This document shows positions 33,117 to 42,997 of a DNA stretch of 64,000 nucleotides, piece after piece (position 1 is the first letter of the stretch; each line of letters begins with the position of its first letter). Origin of the DNA: JAFMKE01 sp037624485 (GTDB lineage: Bacteria; Bacteroidota; Bacteroidia; Chitinophagales; UBA8649); assembly GCA_037624485.1 (NCBI GenBank), contig JASJJC010000002.1, forward strand, positions 1 through 64,000, given 5' to 3'. The position numbers were made by a program, and so were the translations under genes. The notes beneath the pieces were generated by a model, which saw only the letters and a program-made list of their open reading frames with translations, was not told where the DNA came from and did no database searches.

Positions 33117-34760
33117 ATGGCAAAAATTATAAAATTTGATACAGAAGCGAGAAACTCGCTTAAATTGGGCGTTGATCAATTGGCTGATGCGGTAAAAGTG
33201 ACACTTGGTCCTAAAGGACGTAATGTAGTTATCGATCGAAAATTCGGGTCCCCAGTAATTACAAAGGATGGTGTATCGGTTGCTAAAGAAATAGAATTGG
33301 AAGACCCTATTGAAAATATGGGCGCTCAAATGGTGAAAGAAGTAGCTTCAAGAACCAATGATTTGGCAGGTGATGGAACCACTACTGCAACTGTTTTAGC
33401 TCAAGCAATTATCACTCCGGGGTTAAAATCTTTAGCTGCAGGTTCTAATCCGTTAGATATGAAAAGAGGAATGGATAAAGCGGTGGCTGTGGTGATTGCA
33501 AATATTAAAAAGCAAAGTGAAGAAGTTGGAAACAACATTGAAAAAATCCAACAAGTAGGAACAATTTCTGCTAATAATGATGAAACTATTGGAAGTCTAA
33601 TTGCGGAAGCAATGAAGAAAGTAGGTAACGAAGGTGTAATTACTGTTGAAGAAGCAAAAGGTACCGAAACTTATGTAGAAACTGTTGAAGGTATGCAATT
33701 TGATAGAGGGTACTTAAGTCCTTATTTCGTGACGGATACGGAGAAAATGGAAACTCAAATGGAGAATCCATTTATCTTAATTTATGATAAGAAGATTTCT
33801 TCAATGAAGGATTTGTTGCCAACTTTGGAAAAAGTAGCTCAAAGCGGCCGTGGTTTAATGATTATCGCTGAGGATTTGGAAGGTGAGGCATTAACAACCT
33901 TAGTTGTAAATAAATTAAGAGGTACCATCAAGGTTGCTGCGGTAAAAGCACCTGGATTTGGAGATAGAAGAAAGGCAATGCTTGAAGATATCGCTATCCT
34001 TACGGGAGGTGTCGTTATTGCTGAAGAAACTGGAAGAACCCTAGAAGCAGTTGAATTGACTGATTTAGGTACTTGTGATAAAATTGTTATTGACAAAGAC
34101 AATACGGTTATTGTTAATGGAGCAGGGAAAGCAGATAGCATCAGCGCAAGAGTCGGTCAAATCAAATCTCAAATTGAAACAACTACGTCTGATTACGACA
34201 GAGAAAAACTTCAGGAACGTTTAGCCAAATTGGCTGGCGGTGTAGCAGTGCTTTATGTAGGTGCTCCAAGTGAAGTAGAAATGAAGGAAAAGAAGGATAG
34301 AGTTGATGATGCATTGCATGCCACTCGAGCTGCAGTAGAAGAAGGAATTGTTCCAGGTGGAGGAGTTGCTTATATCCGTTCAATCGATGATTTAGATTCA
34401 TTGAAAGGCGATAATGAAGACCAAAATGTGGGTATTGAAATTATCAAAAGAGCTATTCAAGAACCTTTGCGTCAAATAGCAAGAAATTGCGGAGTTGAAG
34501 GAAGTGTAGTTGTAAATAAAGTTAGAGAAGGTAAGGGTGACTTCGGATACAACGCAAGAGACGATAAGTACGACAAATTGAAGAAGATTGGTGTCATTGA
34601 TCCAACGAAAGTTACAAGAGTAGCATTAGAAAATGCTTCTTCAGTAGCGGGAATGCTTTTAACCACTGAATGTGTGATTGTTGATAAGCCTGAGGAGGCT
34701 GCTGCTGCGCCTGCAGGAATGCCAGGTGGAATGGGTGGTGGAATGCCCGGTATGATGTAA
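33117..34760 (+). CDS. groEL: Chaperonin GroEL
   Basis: The 547-residue chaperonin subunit is intact across the equatorial, intermediate and apical domains. Visible signatures are LGPKGRNVVIDRKFGSP, the ATP-hydrolysis motif AGDGTTTATVLAQAI, AAVEEGIVPGGGVAYIR and the flexible C-terminal tail GGMGGGMPGMM. With GroES it folds cytosolic proteins in an ATP-driven cycle. An intrinsic terminator follows the gene. Confidence 0.98.
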   Translation: MAKIIKFDTEARNSLKLGVDQLADAVKVTLGPKGRNVVIDRKFGSPVITKDGVSVAKEIELEDPIENMGAQMVKEVASRTNDLAGDGTTTATVLAQAIITPGLKSLAAGSNPLDMKRGMDKAVAVVIANIKKQSEEVGNNIEKIQQVGTISANNDETIGSLIAEAMKKVGNEGVITVEEAKGTETYVETVEGMQFDRGYLSPYFVTDTEKMETQMENPFILIYDKKISSMKDLLPTLEKVAQSGRGLMIIAEDLEGEALTTLVVNKLRGTIKVAAVKAPGFGDRRKAMLEDIAILTGGVVIAEETGRTLEAVELTDLGTCDKIVIDKDNTVIVNGAGKADSISARVGQIKSQIETTTSDYDREKLQERLAKLAGGVAVLYVGAPSEVEMKEKKDRVDDALHATRAAVEEGIVPGGGVAYIRSIDDLDSLKGDNEDQNVGIEIIKRAIQEPLRQIARNCGVEGSVVVNKVREGKGDFGYNARDDKYDKLKKIGVIDPTKVTRVALENASSVAGMLLTTECVIVDKPEEAAAAPAGMPGGMGGGMPGMM

Positions 34761-34787
34761 TCGATTTTCACGATAAAATTGACTAAT

Positions 34788-34813
34788 AAAAGGCTCCATG
34801 TTGGAGCCTTTTC
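34788..34813 (+). terminator. Rho-independent terminator of groESL
   Basis: The ten-base arms AAAAGGCTCC (34788-34797) and GGAGCCTTTT (34803-34812), with a five-base loop, lie 27 bases after the groEL stop. Confidence 0.9.
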
Positions 34814-34941
34814 TATTGAATCTGAGTCCAATTAATGATGTGTTTAGAAAATAGATATTGTCTTTAATCATTTTTATAATTTATTCTTGCCTAGGAACAA
34901 TTTAAGCTTACATAATGTTACCACTAGCGACTTACTTTTTT

Positions 34942-34949
34942 TATCTTTG
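34942..34949 (+). promoter_or_regulatory. Candidate promoter of the TonB-receptor operon
   Basis: TATCTTTG is an exact TAnnTTTG match ending 14 bases before the ATG at 34964. A clear -33 TTG is lacking. The 203-base gap upstream otherwise contains only the groEL terminator and AT-rich sequence. Confidence 0.5.
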
Positions 34950-34963
34950 TACAAATTCTAGAA

Positions 34964-37312
34964 ATGCGCAAATGCCTCTTATTGATTTTAATTTTTGGTT
35001 TGATTCTGACCAATCAAGTTAAAGCGCAAAAACAATTTACGGTAAGTGGATATGTGAAAGATGCAAAAAGTGGGGAAGACTTATTCGCTGCTAATGTCTA
35101 CATCAAAGAGTTACTGAAAGGCACTACTACAAATGTTTATGGATTTTACTCGCTTTCTACCGATCCAGGCACATACACCATAGTTTATTCTTACTTAGGT
35201 ACAACGGAGGTAGAAAAAATAATAACCTTAGATAAAGACTTCACATTAAATATAGAACTTTCTGAAAATGAAGTGATTACGGCAGAAGTTATGGTTACGG
35301 GGCGCAAAGCAGATAGAAATATAGAAGACGCTCAGACGAGTGTTATTGAGTTAGAAATGAAAACGGTAAAGGAGCTGCCTGCCTTGTTAGGGGAAGCAGA
35401 CATTTTTCGAACGCTTCAACTTAAACCAGGTGTTGCCAGTGCAGGCGAAGGTAATTCAGGTTTGTATGTCAGAGGTGGAGGACCTTCCCAAAACTTAGTA
35501 CTTTTAGATAATGCCACAGTTTATAATCCTGGACACTTACTCGGATTCTTTTCTGTCTTTAATGCAGATGCAATTAAAAGTTCCACATTGATTAAAGGCG
35601 GAATTCCTGCGGAATATGGTGGACGAATTTCATCAGTACTTGATATGACCATGCGAGAGGGGAATATGAAAGAGTATGAGTTTGAAGGTGGAATTGGTGC
35701 CATCTCTTCTAGAATAACGGCCCAGGGACCTATCATAAAAGATAAGGCCGCATTTATTGTGTCGGGTAGATTTACCTATTTGAGTTTTTTATTAAACCCA
35801 ATTTTAGAAAGACAAGAAAACCCAGTAAGCATTCCCTGGTTCTTTGATGTGAATGCTAAAATGAACTTTAAAATGGGTGAAAAGGATAGACTGTTCATCA
35901 GTTCATACTTTGGTAGAGACCGCTTTTCTTTTAGCTCTGGTGGTGATGGAGGTTTGTCTTTTGAATTGCCATACGGAAATGCGACAACAAGCGTTCGATG
36001 GAATCATCAATTTAACGGTAAACTTTTCATGAATAATACCTTTGTATTTAATGATTACGTATCTAAAATTAGTGCTGGTTTTCAAGAAAATAGTTTTGAA
36101 TTGAATTCAGGAATACGGGATTTTGGTTTGAAGGGATCCTTAGAGTTTTTTCCTAGAATCACCAATAAATTTAAGGCTGGATATGAATACGTTTTTCACC
36201 AGTTTACACCTTATATTTTTGAAGCAAACATTCAAGATGAAGCGTTTACCTCCGAAATTGATGTTAAATATGGCCATGAGTTTGCCCTGTTTATTCAAGA
36301 TGAAATAGATATCACTACTTGGTTAAAAATAAATGCAGGTTTAAGGGGGTCTTTATACGCAAGTACGGGTCCTAATGAAAGGGTTTACTTTAATGGGGCT
36401 GTGCCCGTTGATACTGTCCAGAAGGGTGCTTTTGATTCATATGCCACGTATTTTGGGGCAGAACCAAGATTAAATGCGCGCTTCAAGATAGATGATAAAA
36501 CCTCAGTCAAGGTTGGTGCAAATCTAAATTATCAATACATCCATTCAGTTTCTCAATCAACAACTACATTACCAACTGATTTGTGGGTTACTAGTACCGA
36601 TATTGTGAAACCTGAGATAGGGGCTCAAGTTTCTTTGGGTTTGTTCAGGAACTTTAAGAATAATATGTTCGAAATGTCTATTGAAGGATACTACAAAAAA
36701 TTATGGAATCAAATTGAGTATGGTGACCAGCCCGTAGTATCGGCTAATGAGGAAATAGAAGATCAATTTGTTTTTGGCGAGGGTCAGGCTTATGGCGCAG
36801 AATTTTACGCGGCAAAAGTGTTAGGAAAAATTACTGGTTGGGTTGGCTATACTCTAGCGTGGACGAATCGCTCATTTCCAGATATAGATAATGGGAAAAC
36901 ATTTTATAATCGCTATGATAGACGACATGATTTATCAGTGGTCTTCCAATATGATATTAATGATCGGTGGAATTTGAATGCTACGTTTGTATATGGCTCA
37001 GGTCAAACCACAACACCTGTTGTTAATCGATATCTAATATCTGGGGAAATAGTCAATGAGTACGGGGATAGAAATAGTTTTAGGCTACCGGCTTACCATC
37101 GCATGGATATAGGAGCATCTTATATCCTAAAAGATAATGGTAAGCGATATTCCGACCTCAATTTTTCTGTTTACAATTTATACAGTCGTCAAAATCCTTA
37201 TTTTATTTTTGATGATGTTAATTTTTCAGATAATGGAGATATTGCTATTCAAGCTAGACAAGTTTCTTTATTCCCTATTTTACCTACTATAACCTGGAAT
37301 TTTAAATATTAG
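34964..37312 (+). CDS. TonB-dependent outer-membrane receptor
   Basis: The 782-residue protein has a signal peptide (MRKCLLLILIFGLILTNQVKAQ), an N-terminal carboxypeptidase-regulatory-like beta-sandwich (about 25-110; FTVSGYVKDAKSGEDLFAAN), a plug domain (about 115-235; VYVRGGGPSQNLVLLDNATV-like segment LYVRGGGPSQNLVLLDN) and a beta-barrel ending in an aromatic residue (TITWNFKY). It imports an unknown ligand with energy from TonB. It lacks the SusC-specific linker and partner SusD. Instead it is paired, two bases downstream, with a DUF4249 lipoprotein, a recurrent alternative arrangement in Bacteroidota. Confidence 0.92.
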   Translation: MRKCLLLILIFGLILTNQVKAQKQFTVSGYVKDAKSGEDLFAANVYIKELLKGTTTNVYGFYSLSTDPGTYTIVYSYLGTTEVEKIITLDKDFTLNIELSENEVITAEVMVTGRKADRNIEDAQTSVIELEMKTVKELPALLGEADIFRTLQLKPGVASAGEGNSGLYVRGGGPSQNLVLLDNATVYNPGHLLGFFSVFNADAIKSSTLIKGGIPAEYGGRISSVLDMTMREGNMKEYEFEGGIGAISSRITAQGPIIKDKAAFIVSGRFTYLSFLLNPILERQENPVSIPWFFDVNAKMNFKMGEKDRLFISSYFGRDRFSFSSGGDGGLSFELPYGNATTSVRWNHQFNGKLFMNNTFVFNDYVSKISAGFQENSFELNSGIRDFGLKGSLEFFPRITNKFKAGYEYVFHQFTPYIFEANIQDEAFTSEIDVKYGHEFALFIQDEIDITTWLKINAGLRGSLYASTGPNERVYFNGAVPVDTVQKGAFDSYATYFGAEPRLNARFKIDDKTSVKVGANLNYQYIHSVSQSTTTLPTDLWVTSTDIVKPEIGAQVSLGLFRNFKNNMFEMSIEGYYKKLWNQIEYGDQPVVSANEEIEDQFVFGEGQAYGAEFYAAKVLGKITGWVGYTLAWTNRSFPDIDNGKTFYNRYDRRHDLSVVFQYDINDRWNLNATFVYGSGQTTTPVVNRYLISGEIVNEYGDRNSFRLPAYHRMDIGASYILKDNGKRYSDLNFSVYNLYSRQNPYFIFDDVNFSDNGDIAIQARQVSLFPILPTITWNFKY

Positions 37313-37314
37313 TT

Positions 37315-38337
37315 ATGAGAAATCTTTTGTTTGCCATATCAATACTAATGAGTTCCGCACTGGTTTTTTCATGCGAAAAAGAGATTATCTTGGATATTAG
37401 TCCAGGGGAAATTGATTTTGTGGTTGAAGCATGGATATATAATGGTTCAGGTCCTCTAGTAACACTTTCAAAACAATTTTCTGGTTACGGGACATTTAAT
37501 CAGGCCACTTTAGCTGATTCGTTAACGGTACGGGACGCTGCAATAACGGTTAATGCTATCGGGGGTAATGTGGTTCAATTAGTTCAACAAAGCTTGTTCG
37601 ATTTGCCGAGTGATTTGCTGGATCAGTTTCTTGATGCTAATCGAATTCCTCGCTTTTTCGGTCAGTTTGCAGGGCAGTTAGCAGGGTTTACTTTAGAACA
37701 GCAATTGGCATTTGCTGAAGACGTTCAGGATAGTACTTTCATTCAGTATGTCAATAGTTTAAATTTCTATATTGATACCACAAACACCCTAATCGGCATG
37801 GGTGGAATAGCTTATGAACTAAATATTGAAGTTGACGGAAAACAGTTAAATGCGCTCACCACGATACCTGTTAAACAGGATATTAACTTTCTCAGCTATA
37901 CCATGAGCGCCGATTACCCTAATTATGCGGAGGTTAATGTCAATCTTACAGTCCCAAATAATTTTGATGCATTTGTTTTGCTTTCCAATCGAAGAAGCGA
38001 TACCACAGCATTTTATATCCCCGATTATTTTGATGGAGGCTTATCTGACAACGGGATATATGCGGGCAGTGGAACTATTGATTTACCTTTATTGCGCGGA
38101 TACGCTGACAATGAAAATCCCGAGTTAAGTGTTATTGGTTTATTTGAAGTAGGTGATGAGATTACCTTAAAATGGCAAAATATAGATGAGGCGACTTATA
38201 ATTTTTGGTTCTCCGTCTTTAATGATGGTGGAGATACACCTTTTTCTTCAGCCACGAAAATACAAAGTAATCTAAATGGTGGCATTGGAATATGGGCAGG
38301 ATACAACACGAGCTATACAACGATAACAATACAATAA
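37315..38337 (+). CDS. DUF4249 family lipoprotein
   Basis: The 340-residue protein has a lipoprotein signal (LMSSALVFSC; lipidated Cys20) followed by EKEIILDISPGEIDFVVEAWIYNG, the typical start of DUF4249. It contains alternating beta-strand segments and no catalytic motif. Members are encoded beside TonB receptors and may be surface or periplasmic ligand-capture partners, but this is inferred from gene pairing only. It is co-transcribed with the receptor gene. Confidence 0.85.
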   Translation: MRNLLFAISILMSSALVFSCEKEIILDISPGEIDFVVEAWIYNGSGPLVTLSKQFSGYGTFNQATLADSLTVRDAAITVNAIGGNVVQLVQQSLFDLPSDLLDQFLDANRIPRFFGQFAGQLAGFTLEQQLAFAEDVQDSTFIQYVNSLNFYIDTTNTLIGMGGIAYELNIEVDGKQLNALTTIPVKQDINFLSYTMSADYPNYAEVNVNLTVPNNFDAFVLLSNRRSDTTAFYIPDYFDGGLSDNGIYAGSGTIDLPLLRGYADNENPELSVIGLFEVGDEITLKWQNIDEATYNFWFSVFNDGGDTPFSSATKIQSNLNGGIGIWAGYNTSYTTITIQ

Positions 38338-38355
38338 CCTTAATACTATAAAAGA

Positions 38356-39288
38356 ATGGAAAAACACAATGTAATAATCGTAGGGTCAGGACCAGCAGGC
38401 TATACCGCTGCGATTTATGCTGCAAGAGCAAATATGAAACCTATTATGTATATGGGCTTGGAGCCTGGCGGCCAGTTAATGCAAACAACAGATGTGGAGA
38501 ATTATCCCGGTTATGCTGATGGCGTAATGGGGCCTCAAATGATGAATGACTTTAAAGCTCAAGCAGAACGCTTTGGAACGGATATCCGTTACGGAATGAT
38601 TACTAAGGTAGATTTTTCAAAGCGACCTTTCACTTTGACCATCGATGATGAAAAGCAAGTTCAAGCGGAAACTGTTATTTTAGCGACAGGTGCTTCAGCG
38701 AAGTGGCTAGGTATTGAATCTGAAAAGCGACTTAACGGAAGAGGTGTTTCAGCTTGCGCTGTGTGTGATGGTTTTTTTTATAAGAATACTGAAGTAGGAA
38801 TTGTAGGTGCAGGTGATACTGCTGCAGAAGAAGCTTTATACCTTTCAAAACTTTGCACCAAGGTGCACATGTTAGTGAGAAGGGATGAAATGAGAGCCTC
38901 TAAAATTATGCAAGATCGTGTACTGAAGACCAAGAATATTGAGGTATATTGGAATACAGAAACAGATGAAATTTTAGGTGCCGAAGAGGTGGAAGGCGTT
39001 CGAATATTGAACAATAAAACGGGGGATAAAAAAGAAATTCCTTTAGCTGGGTTTTTTGTAGCTATTGGACACAAACCAAATTCTGATGTGTTTAAGGATT
39101 TCTTAGATACCGATGACGTAGGATATGTGCTGACTAAAGCAGATTCTTCTCAAACCAACGTGGAAGGTGTTTATGCTTGTGGTGACCTACAAGATAGCGT
39201 GTTTAGACAAGCAGTTACAGCTGCAGGCACAGGATGTATGGCAGCCTTAGAAGCTGAGCGATTTTTAGCAGAAAAGGAAATCATTTAG
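38356..39288 (+). CDS. trxB: Thioredoxin reductase
   Basis: The 310-residue FAD/NADPH flavoprotein reduces thioredoxin. The FAD-binding GSGPAGYTAAIYAA is at residues 10-23, the redox-active disulfide CAVC at Cys134/Cys137, the NADPH loop GAGDTAAEEA follows, and the C-terminal FAD motif is GVYACGDLQDSVFRQAVTAAGTG. Length is standard for the low-molecular-weight type. It starts 18 bases after the DUF4249 gene and precedes a START protein, a glutathione peroxidase and bshB1, suggesting a thiol-redox neighbourhood. Confidence 0.96.
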   Translation: MEKHNVIIVGSGPAGYTAAIYAARANMKPIMYMGLEPGGQLMQTTDVENYPGYADGVMGPQMMNDFKAQAERFGTDIRYGMITKVDFSKRPFTLTIDDEKQVQAETVILATGASAKWLGIESEKRLNGRGVSACAVCDGFFYKNTEVGIVGAGDTAAEEALYLSKLCTKVHMLVRRDEMRASKIMQDRVLKTKNIEVYWNTETDEILGAEEVEGVRILNNKTGDKKEIPLAGFFVAIGHKPNSDVFKDFLDTDDVGYVLTKADSSQTNVEGVYACGDLQDSVFRQAVTAAGTGCMAALEAERFLAEKEII

Positions 39289-39332
39289 GTTTTGGCATAA
39301 TATTGGATCTTAAAAGTTTATAAATAGAAATT

Positions 39333-39920
39333 ATGAAAAAAATAATTGCAAGTATTTTCAGTTTAATGATAATCTTCGGAATTCAAGCACAAGAATGGAA
39401 TCTTAAGAAAGAGAAAAATGGTATTCAGGTATATACCAAAAGTTCAGCGGAATATGGTATGCCGGCATCGAAAGTAACTGCGACTTTCAAAGCTTCTTTC
39501 GATGAAGTGGTTAAAGCAGTTTTTGAGGTAGAAAATTACGTGAGCTATGTGCCCGATTGTGCAAAAATAGAAGTGCTTCAACGGAAGGGAAGTGATGAAT
39601 TAATTTATTACGGACTTTTTGATTCTCCTTGGCCTGCAGCTGATAGAGATTTGGTAATTAAAATCAAAAAAGTAGCTATTGCCAATGGCGTGCGTATTGA
39701 TATGTCAAATGAGGCGAGCTTTATCGAACTTAGAGATAATGCAACTCGAATTCCAATTTACTTTGGTGCATGGGAAATACTAAAAACTAGTGAAGGGGTA
39801 AAGGTTGTTTTAGAATACCAGACAGATCCTGGGGGAAGTGTTCCAGATTGGATGGTGCAAGGTGCTGCCACAAAAACACCATTTAATATGATCGAAAATT
39901 TAATAGAATTTGTAAATTAG
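39333..39920 (+). CDS. Exported START/SRPBCC-domain protein
   Basis: The 195-residue protein has a signal peptide (MKKIIASIFSLMIIFGIQAQ) and a START-type lipid-binding fold: WNLKKEKNGIQVYTK at the start, then VFEVENYVSYVPDCAKIEVL, the conserved YYGLFDSPWPAADRDLVI and the terminal helix NMIENLIEFV. START domains bind lipids or other hydrophobic ligands in a deep cavity. The ligand here is unknown. The predicted location is the periplasm. Four bases separate it from the glutathione peroxidase gene. Confidence 0.8.
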   Translation: MKKIIASIFSLMIIFGIQAQEWNLKKEKNGIQVYTKSSAEYGMPASKVTATFKASFDEVVKAVFEVENYVSYVPDCAKIEVLQRKGSDELIYYGLFDSPWPAADRDLVIKIKKVAIANGVRIDMSNEASFIELRDNATRIPIYFGAWEILKTSEGVKVVLEYQTDPGGSVPDWMVQGAATKTPFNMIENLIEFVN

Positions 39921-39924
39921 AAAT

Positions 39925-40416
39925 ATGCAAACAATACACGATATAGCCGTTAAAGAAATAAGTGGTGATTCAAAGGATTTAGGAGATTATAAAGGAAAAG
40001 TATTGCTCATAGTGAATACAGCATCTAAATGTGGTTTTACTCCTCAGTTCAAAGACCTAGAGGCTTTGTATCAAGACTATAAGGATAAGGATTTTGAAAT
40101 CCTTGGATTTCCAAGTAATCAGTTTCAAAATCAAGAACCATTAGAAGGTGAGGAGTTGAGTCAATTCTGTGAAATTAATTATGGAGTGACCTTCAAAATT
40201 TTTGACAAAGTAGAGGTTAAAGGGGATAACGCGTCACCTTTATTCCAATACCTATCCAACAAGGATTTAAATGGAGAAATAAACTCTACACCAAAATGGA
40301 ACTTCCATAAATTTTTAGTGAATAAGGAAGGAAAAGTAGTAGATTATTTCTACACCATTACCAACCCTAACTCAGGTAAAGTGAGGAGAGCCATTGATAG
40401 GCTTTTAGAGGAATAG
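39925..40416 (+). CDS. Glutathione peroxidase family thiol peroxidase
   Basis: The 163-residue Cys-type peroxidase has its peroxidatic Cys36 in NTASKCGFTPQ. The conserved Gln and Trp of the catalytic tetrad are in FPSNQFQNQEP and KWNFHKFLV. Bacterial Cys-type members usually take electrons from thioredoxin, which fits the nearby trxB. The immediate downstream gene is bshB1, so bacillithiol is also a possible reductant. The stop is directly followed by the bshB1 ATG. Confidence 0.9.
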   Translation: MQTIHDIAVKEISGDSKDLGDYKGKVLLIVNTASKCGFTPQFKDLEALYQDYKDKDFEILGFPSNQFQNQEPLEGEELSQFCEINYGVTFKIFDKVEVKGDNASPLFQYLSNKDLNGEINSTPKWNFHKFLVNKEGKVVDYFYTITNPNSGKVRRAIDRLLEE

Positions 40417-41142
40417 ATGAGTTCGATGAAACTAGACATATTAGCAATAGCTGCGCACCCAGATGATGCTGAGTTATCATGTGGAGCGACCTTATATCAG
40501 CATGCTCTTGCCGGAAAGAAAACAGGGATTGTAGATTTGACCACCGGGCAGCTAGGTACTCGAGGTACGCCAGCATTACGAATTAAAGAATCGCATGAAG
40601 CAGCTAAGATTTTAAAATTAGCAGTTCGTGAGAATCTAGAAATGGAAGACGGATTTTTCTTAAATGACAAAGCACATCAACTTAGATTGATTTCAGCTAT
40701 TCGTAAGTATCAACCCGATATTTTACTCATTAATGCACCGCATGATCGACACCCTGACCATGGCAAAGGAGCTCAACTAGCATCAGATGCAGCATTTCTT
40801 TCTGGATTAGCAAAAATTGAAACCAAACATAACGGTAAAATACAAGATGCATGGCGACCGAAGAACGTGTATCACTATATTCAAGCTGAACACATAAAAC
40901 CTGACTTTGTAGTTGATATTTCAGACAGCTATGCCATTAAAATGCAAGCAATTTTAGCTTATAAGTCACAATTCTTTAACCCAGATTCAAAAGAAAAAAA
41001 TACCTTTATTAGCTCACCTGAATTTCTTGATTTTTTGAAAGCTCGTCACCAAGAATTTGGGCAAATAGCTGGAGTAAAATACGCTGAAGGTTTCGTGGCT
41101 CAAAGGCACATTGGTGTAAAGGATTTAACCAGTCTTTTCTAA
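40417..41142 (+). CDS. bshB1: Bacillithiol biosynthesis deacetylase BshB1
   Basis: The 241-residue zinc-dependent de-N-acetylase of the PIG-L/LmbE family removes acetyl from GlcNAc-malate in bacillithiol synthesis. The zinc/catalytic motif AAHPDDAELSCG is at about residues 12-23 and the second histidine motif is APHDRHPDHGKGAQL. DLTTGQLGTRGTPALRIKE and QDAWRPKNVYHYIQ are features of the BshB1 subgroup. A second ATG lies four codons in. Its presence implies that bacillithiol is the low-molecular-weight thiol of this organism. Confidence 0.9.
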   Translation: MSSMKLDILAIAAHPDDAELSCGATLYQHALAGKKTGIVDLTTGQLGTRGTPALRIKESHEAAKILKLAVRENLEMEDGFFLNDKAHQLRLISAIRKYQPDILLINAPHDRHPDHGKGAQLASDAAFLSGLAKIETKHNGKIQDAWRPKNVYHYIQAEHIKPDFVVDISDSYAIKMQAILAYKSQFFNPDSKEKNTFISSPEFLDFLKARHQEFGQIAGVKYAEGFVAQRHIGVKDLTSLF

Positions 41143-41199
41143 AATAAAATTACTGTATTCCAAGACCTATTTGACAACTAGGCATTACTTTAGTGAAGC

Positions 41200-42993
41200 A
41201 TGGAAAAAACACAGCAAGCAAAACGAGCCAGTAAGAAACAATTGCAATCTGCGCAAGATCTATTTAAATACATAAAGCCTTATAAGGGCTATTTCATTTT
41301 AGGCTTGATATTTTTGGCCTTTAGCAGCTTGATTTTTATGGTTGTTCCTGCTGCAGTTGGGCAAATGTTGAAGGCTGCCAAAGGAGATACTTTGATTCCT
41401 TATCTCAATATTCATATGAATATTTTCCAGTATGGCTGGTTGTTTTTAGCAATCCTCTTATCTCAAGGATTACTCTCTTATCTTAGGGTGAATGTATTTG
41501 CTATTGTAACGGAGAATAGTTTAGCACAAATCCGTATGGATTTATATAATAAACTTCTGGCTCAAAACATGGCTTTTTTCGAGAAAAATAGAGTAGGAGA
41601 TGTTGTTAGTAGGTTATCAACGGACGTTGAAAAACTTCAGCAAGCTTTTTCGATTACCTTGCCCGAATTTCTTCGCCAAATTATTGTATTTGTCGTAGGT
41701 GTCGCATTGCTTTTGCTATACTCCGTTAAACTGACTTTAGTGATGCTAGCAGTTTTTCCTTTAGTCATTATTCTAGCAATAATATTTGGTAAATACATTA
41801 AACGCCTGGCTAAAGAAAGACAAGAATATTTAGCACAAACTAATGTGATTGTCGACGAAACATTTCAATCCTTCCAGTCAGTAAAAGCCTATGTAAACGA
41901 AAGTTTTGAGTTGAATAGATATAGTGCTAAAATGATTGAGCTAGTAGAGATCGCCCTAAAATATGCGAGAGCTAAAGGTGTATTTTTCACCTTCATCATT
42001 ACAGGCTTATTCGGTGCACTTTTTTTTATTTTATGGATGGGGGGAATTCAAGTTTACGAGGGAAGTATTGAAGTAGAGGAGTTAACTGCCTTTATATTTT
42101 ATGCAATGGTTATTGGAGGCTCTATCGCTGGACTCGGAAATCAATATACAGAGTTGTTAGGCGTTTTAGGTGCTACGGAAAGGGTGAAAGAAATATTGGA
42201 TGAAGATCAAGAATTAAACATTGATGAGGGTGATGTACAAGTTATTCAATTCGAGCAAGAAATTCGATATGAAAACGTAGTTTTTTCTTATCCTACAAGA
42301 CCCGACATCGAAGTCTTACACAAGATAAGTTTTACCGTGAAGAAAGGACAAAAGGTGGCCTTGGTTGGTAGTAGTGGCTCGGGTAAATCTACTATTATAA
42401 AATTGCTGAGTAGATTCTATGATTTAGAACAAGGGAATATTTTTGTCGACAATAATAATATCAAAGATTTAGAGATAAAATCTGTTCGAAAAATTATTGG
42501 TATTGTTCCGCAAGAAGTCATCTTGTTTGGAGGAAGTATTTTGGAAAATATTCGATATGGAAAATTAGATGCTAGTATGGAAGAAGTAAAAGCTGCTGCC
42601 AAGCAGGCTAATGCTTTAGATTTTATTAAAGGCTTTCCTGAGCAATTTGATACGCTGGTTGGAGAGCGAGGAGTTCAACTATCGGGTGGTCAGAAACAAC
42701 GAGTGGCAATTGCTAGAGCGTTACTCAAAAATCCGGCGATATTAATCTTGGATGAAGCAACAAGTTCATTGGATGCTGAATCTGAAAAACAAGTGCAGGA
42801 TGCGCTAGAAAACTTAATGCAAAATAGAACAACTTTCATTATTGCTCACAGATTAAGTACTGTGAGAAGTGCAGATGAGATATTGGTATTGCATCAAGGG
42901 GATATTGTTGAAAGAGGCACGCACAGCCGCTTATTGAAGGATGAGGAAGGGTTTTATGCAAAGTTGCTCAAACTTCAAATAGAAGAACGTTAA
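41200..42993 (+). CDS. ABC exporter with fused membrane and ATPase domains
   Basis: The 597-residue half-transporter resembles MsbA/lipid or multidrug exporters. Six membrane helices span about residues 30-325, followed by a nucleotide-binding domain with Walker A GSSGSGKST (390-398), the signature LSGGQ (494-498), Walker B AILILDEATSSLD and the H-loop IIAHRLSTV. It probably works as a homodimer; the substrate is unspecified. It starts 57 bases after bshB1 and has no visible terminator before the convergent membrane-protein gene. Confidence 0.93.
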   Translation: MEKTQQAKRASKKQLQSAQDLFKYIKPYKGYFILGLIFLAFSSLIFMVVPAAVGQMLKAAKGDTLIPYLNIHMNIFQYGWLFLAILLSQGLLSYLRVNVFAIVTENSLAQIRMDLYNKLLAQNMAFFEKNRVGDVVSRLSTDVEKLQQAFSITLPEFLRQIIVFVVGVALLLLYSVKLTLVMLAVFPLVIILAIIFGKYIKRLAKERQEYLAQTNVIVDETFQSFQSVKAYVNESFELNRYSAKMIELVEIALKYARAKGVFFTFIITGLFGALFFILWMGGIQVYEGSIEVEELTAFIFYAMVIGGSIAGLGNQYTELLGVLGATERVKEILDEDQELNIDEGDVQVIQFEQEIRYENVVFSYPTRPDIEVLHKISFTVKKGQKVALVGSSGSGKSTIIKLLSRFYDLEQGNIFVDNNNIKDLEIKSVRKIIGIVPQEVILFGGSILENIRYGKLDASMEEVKAAAKQANALDFIKGFPEQFDTLVGERGVQLSGGQKQRVAIARALLKNPAILILDEATSSLDAESEKQVQDALENLMQNRTTFIIAHRLSTVRSADEILVLHQGDIVERGTHSRLLKDEEGFYAKLLKLQIEER

Positions 42994-42997
42994 CAAA

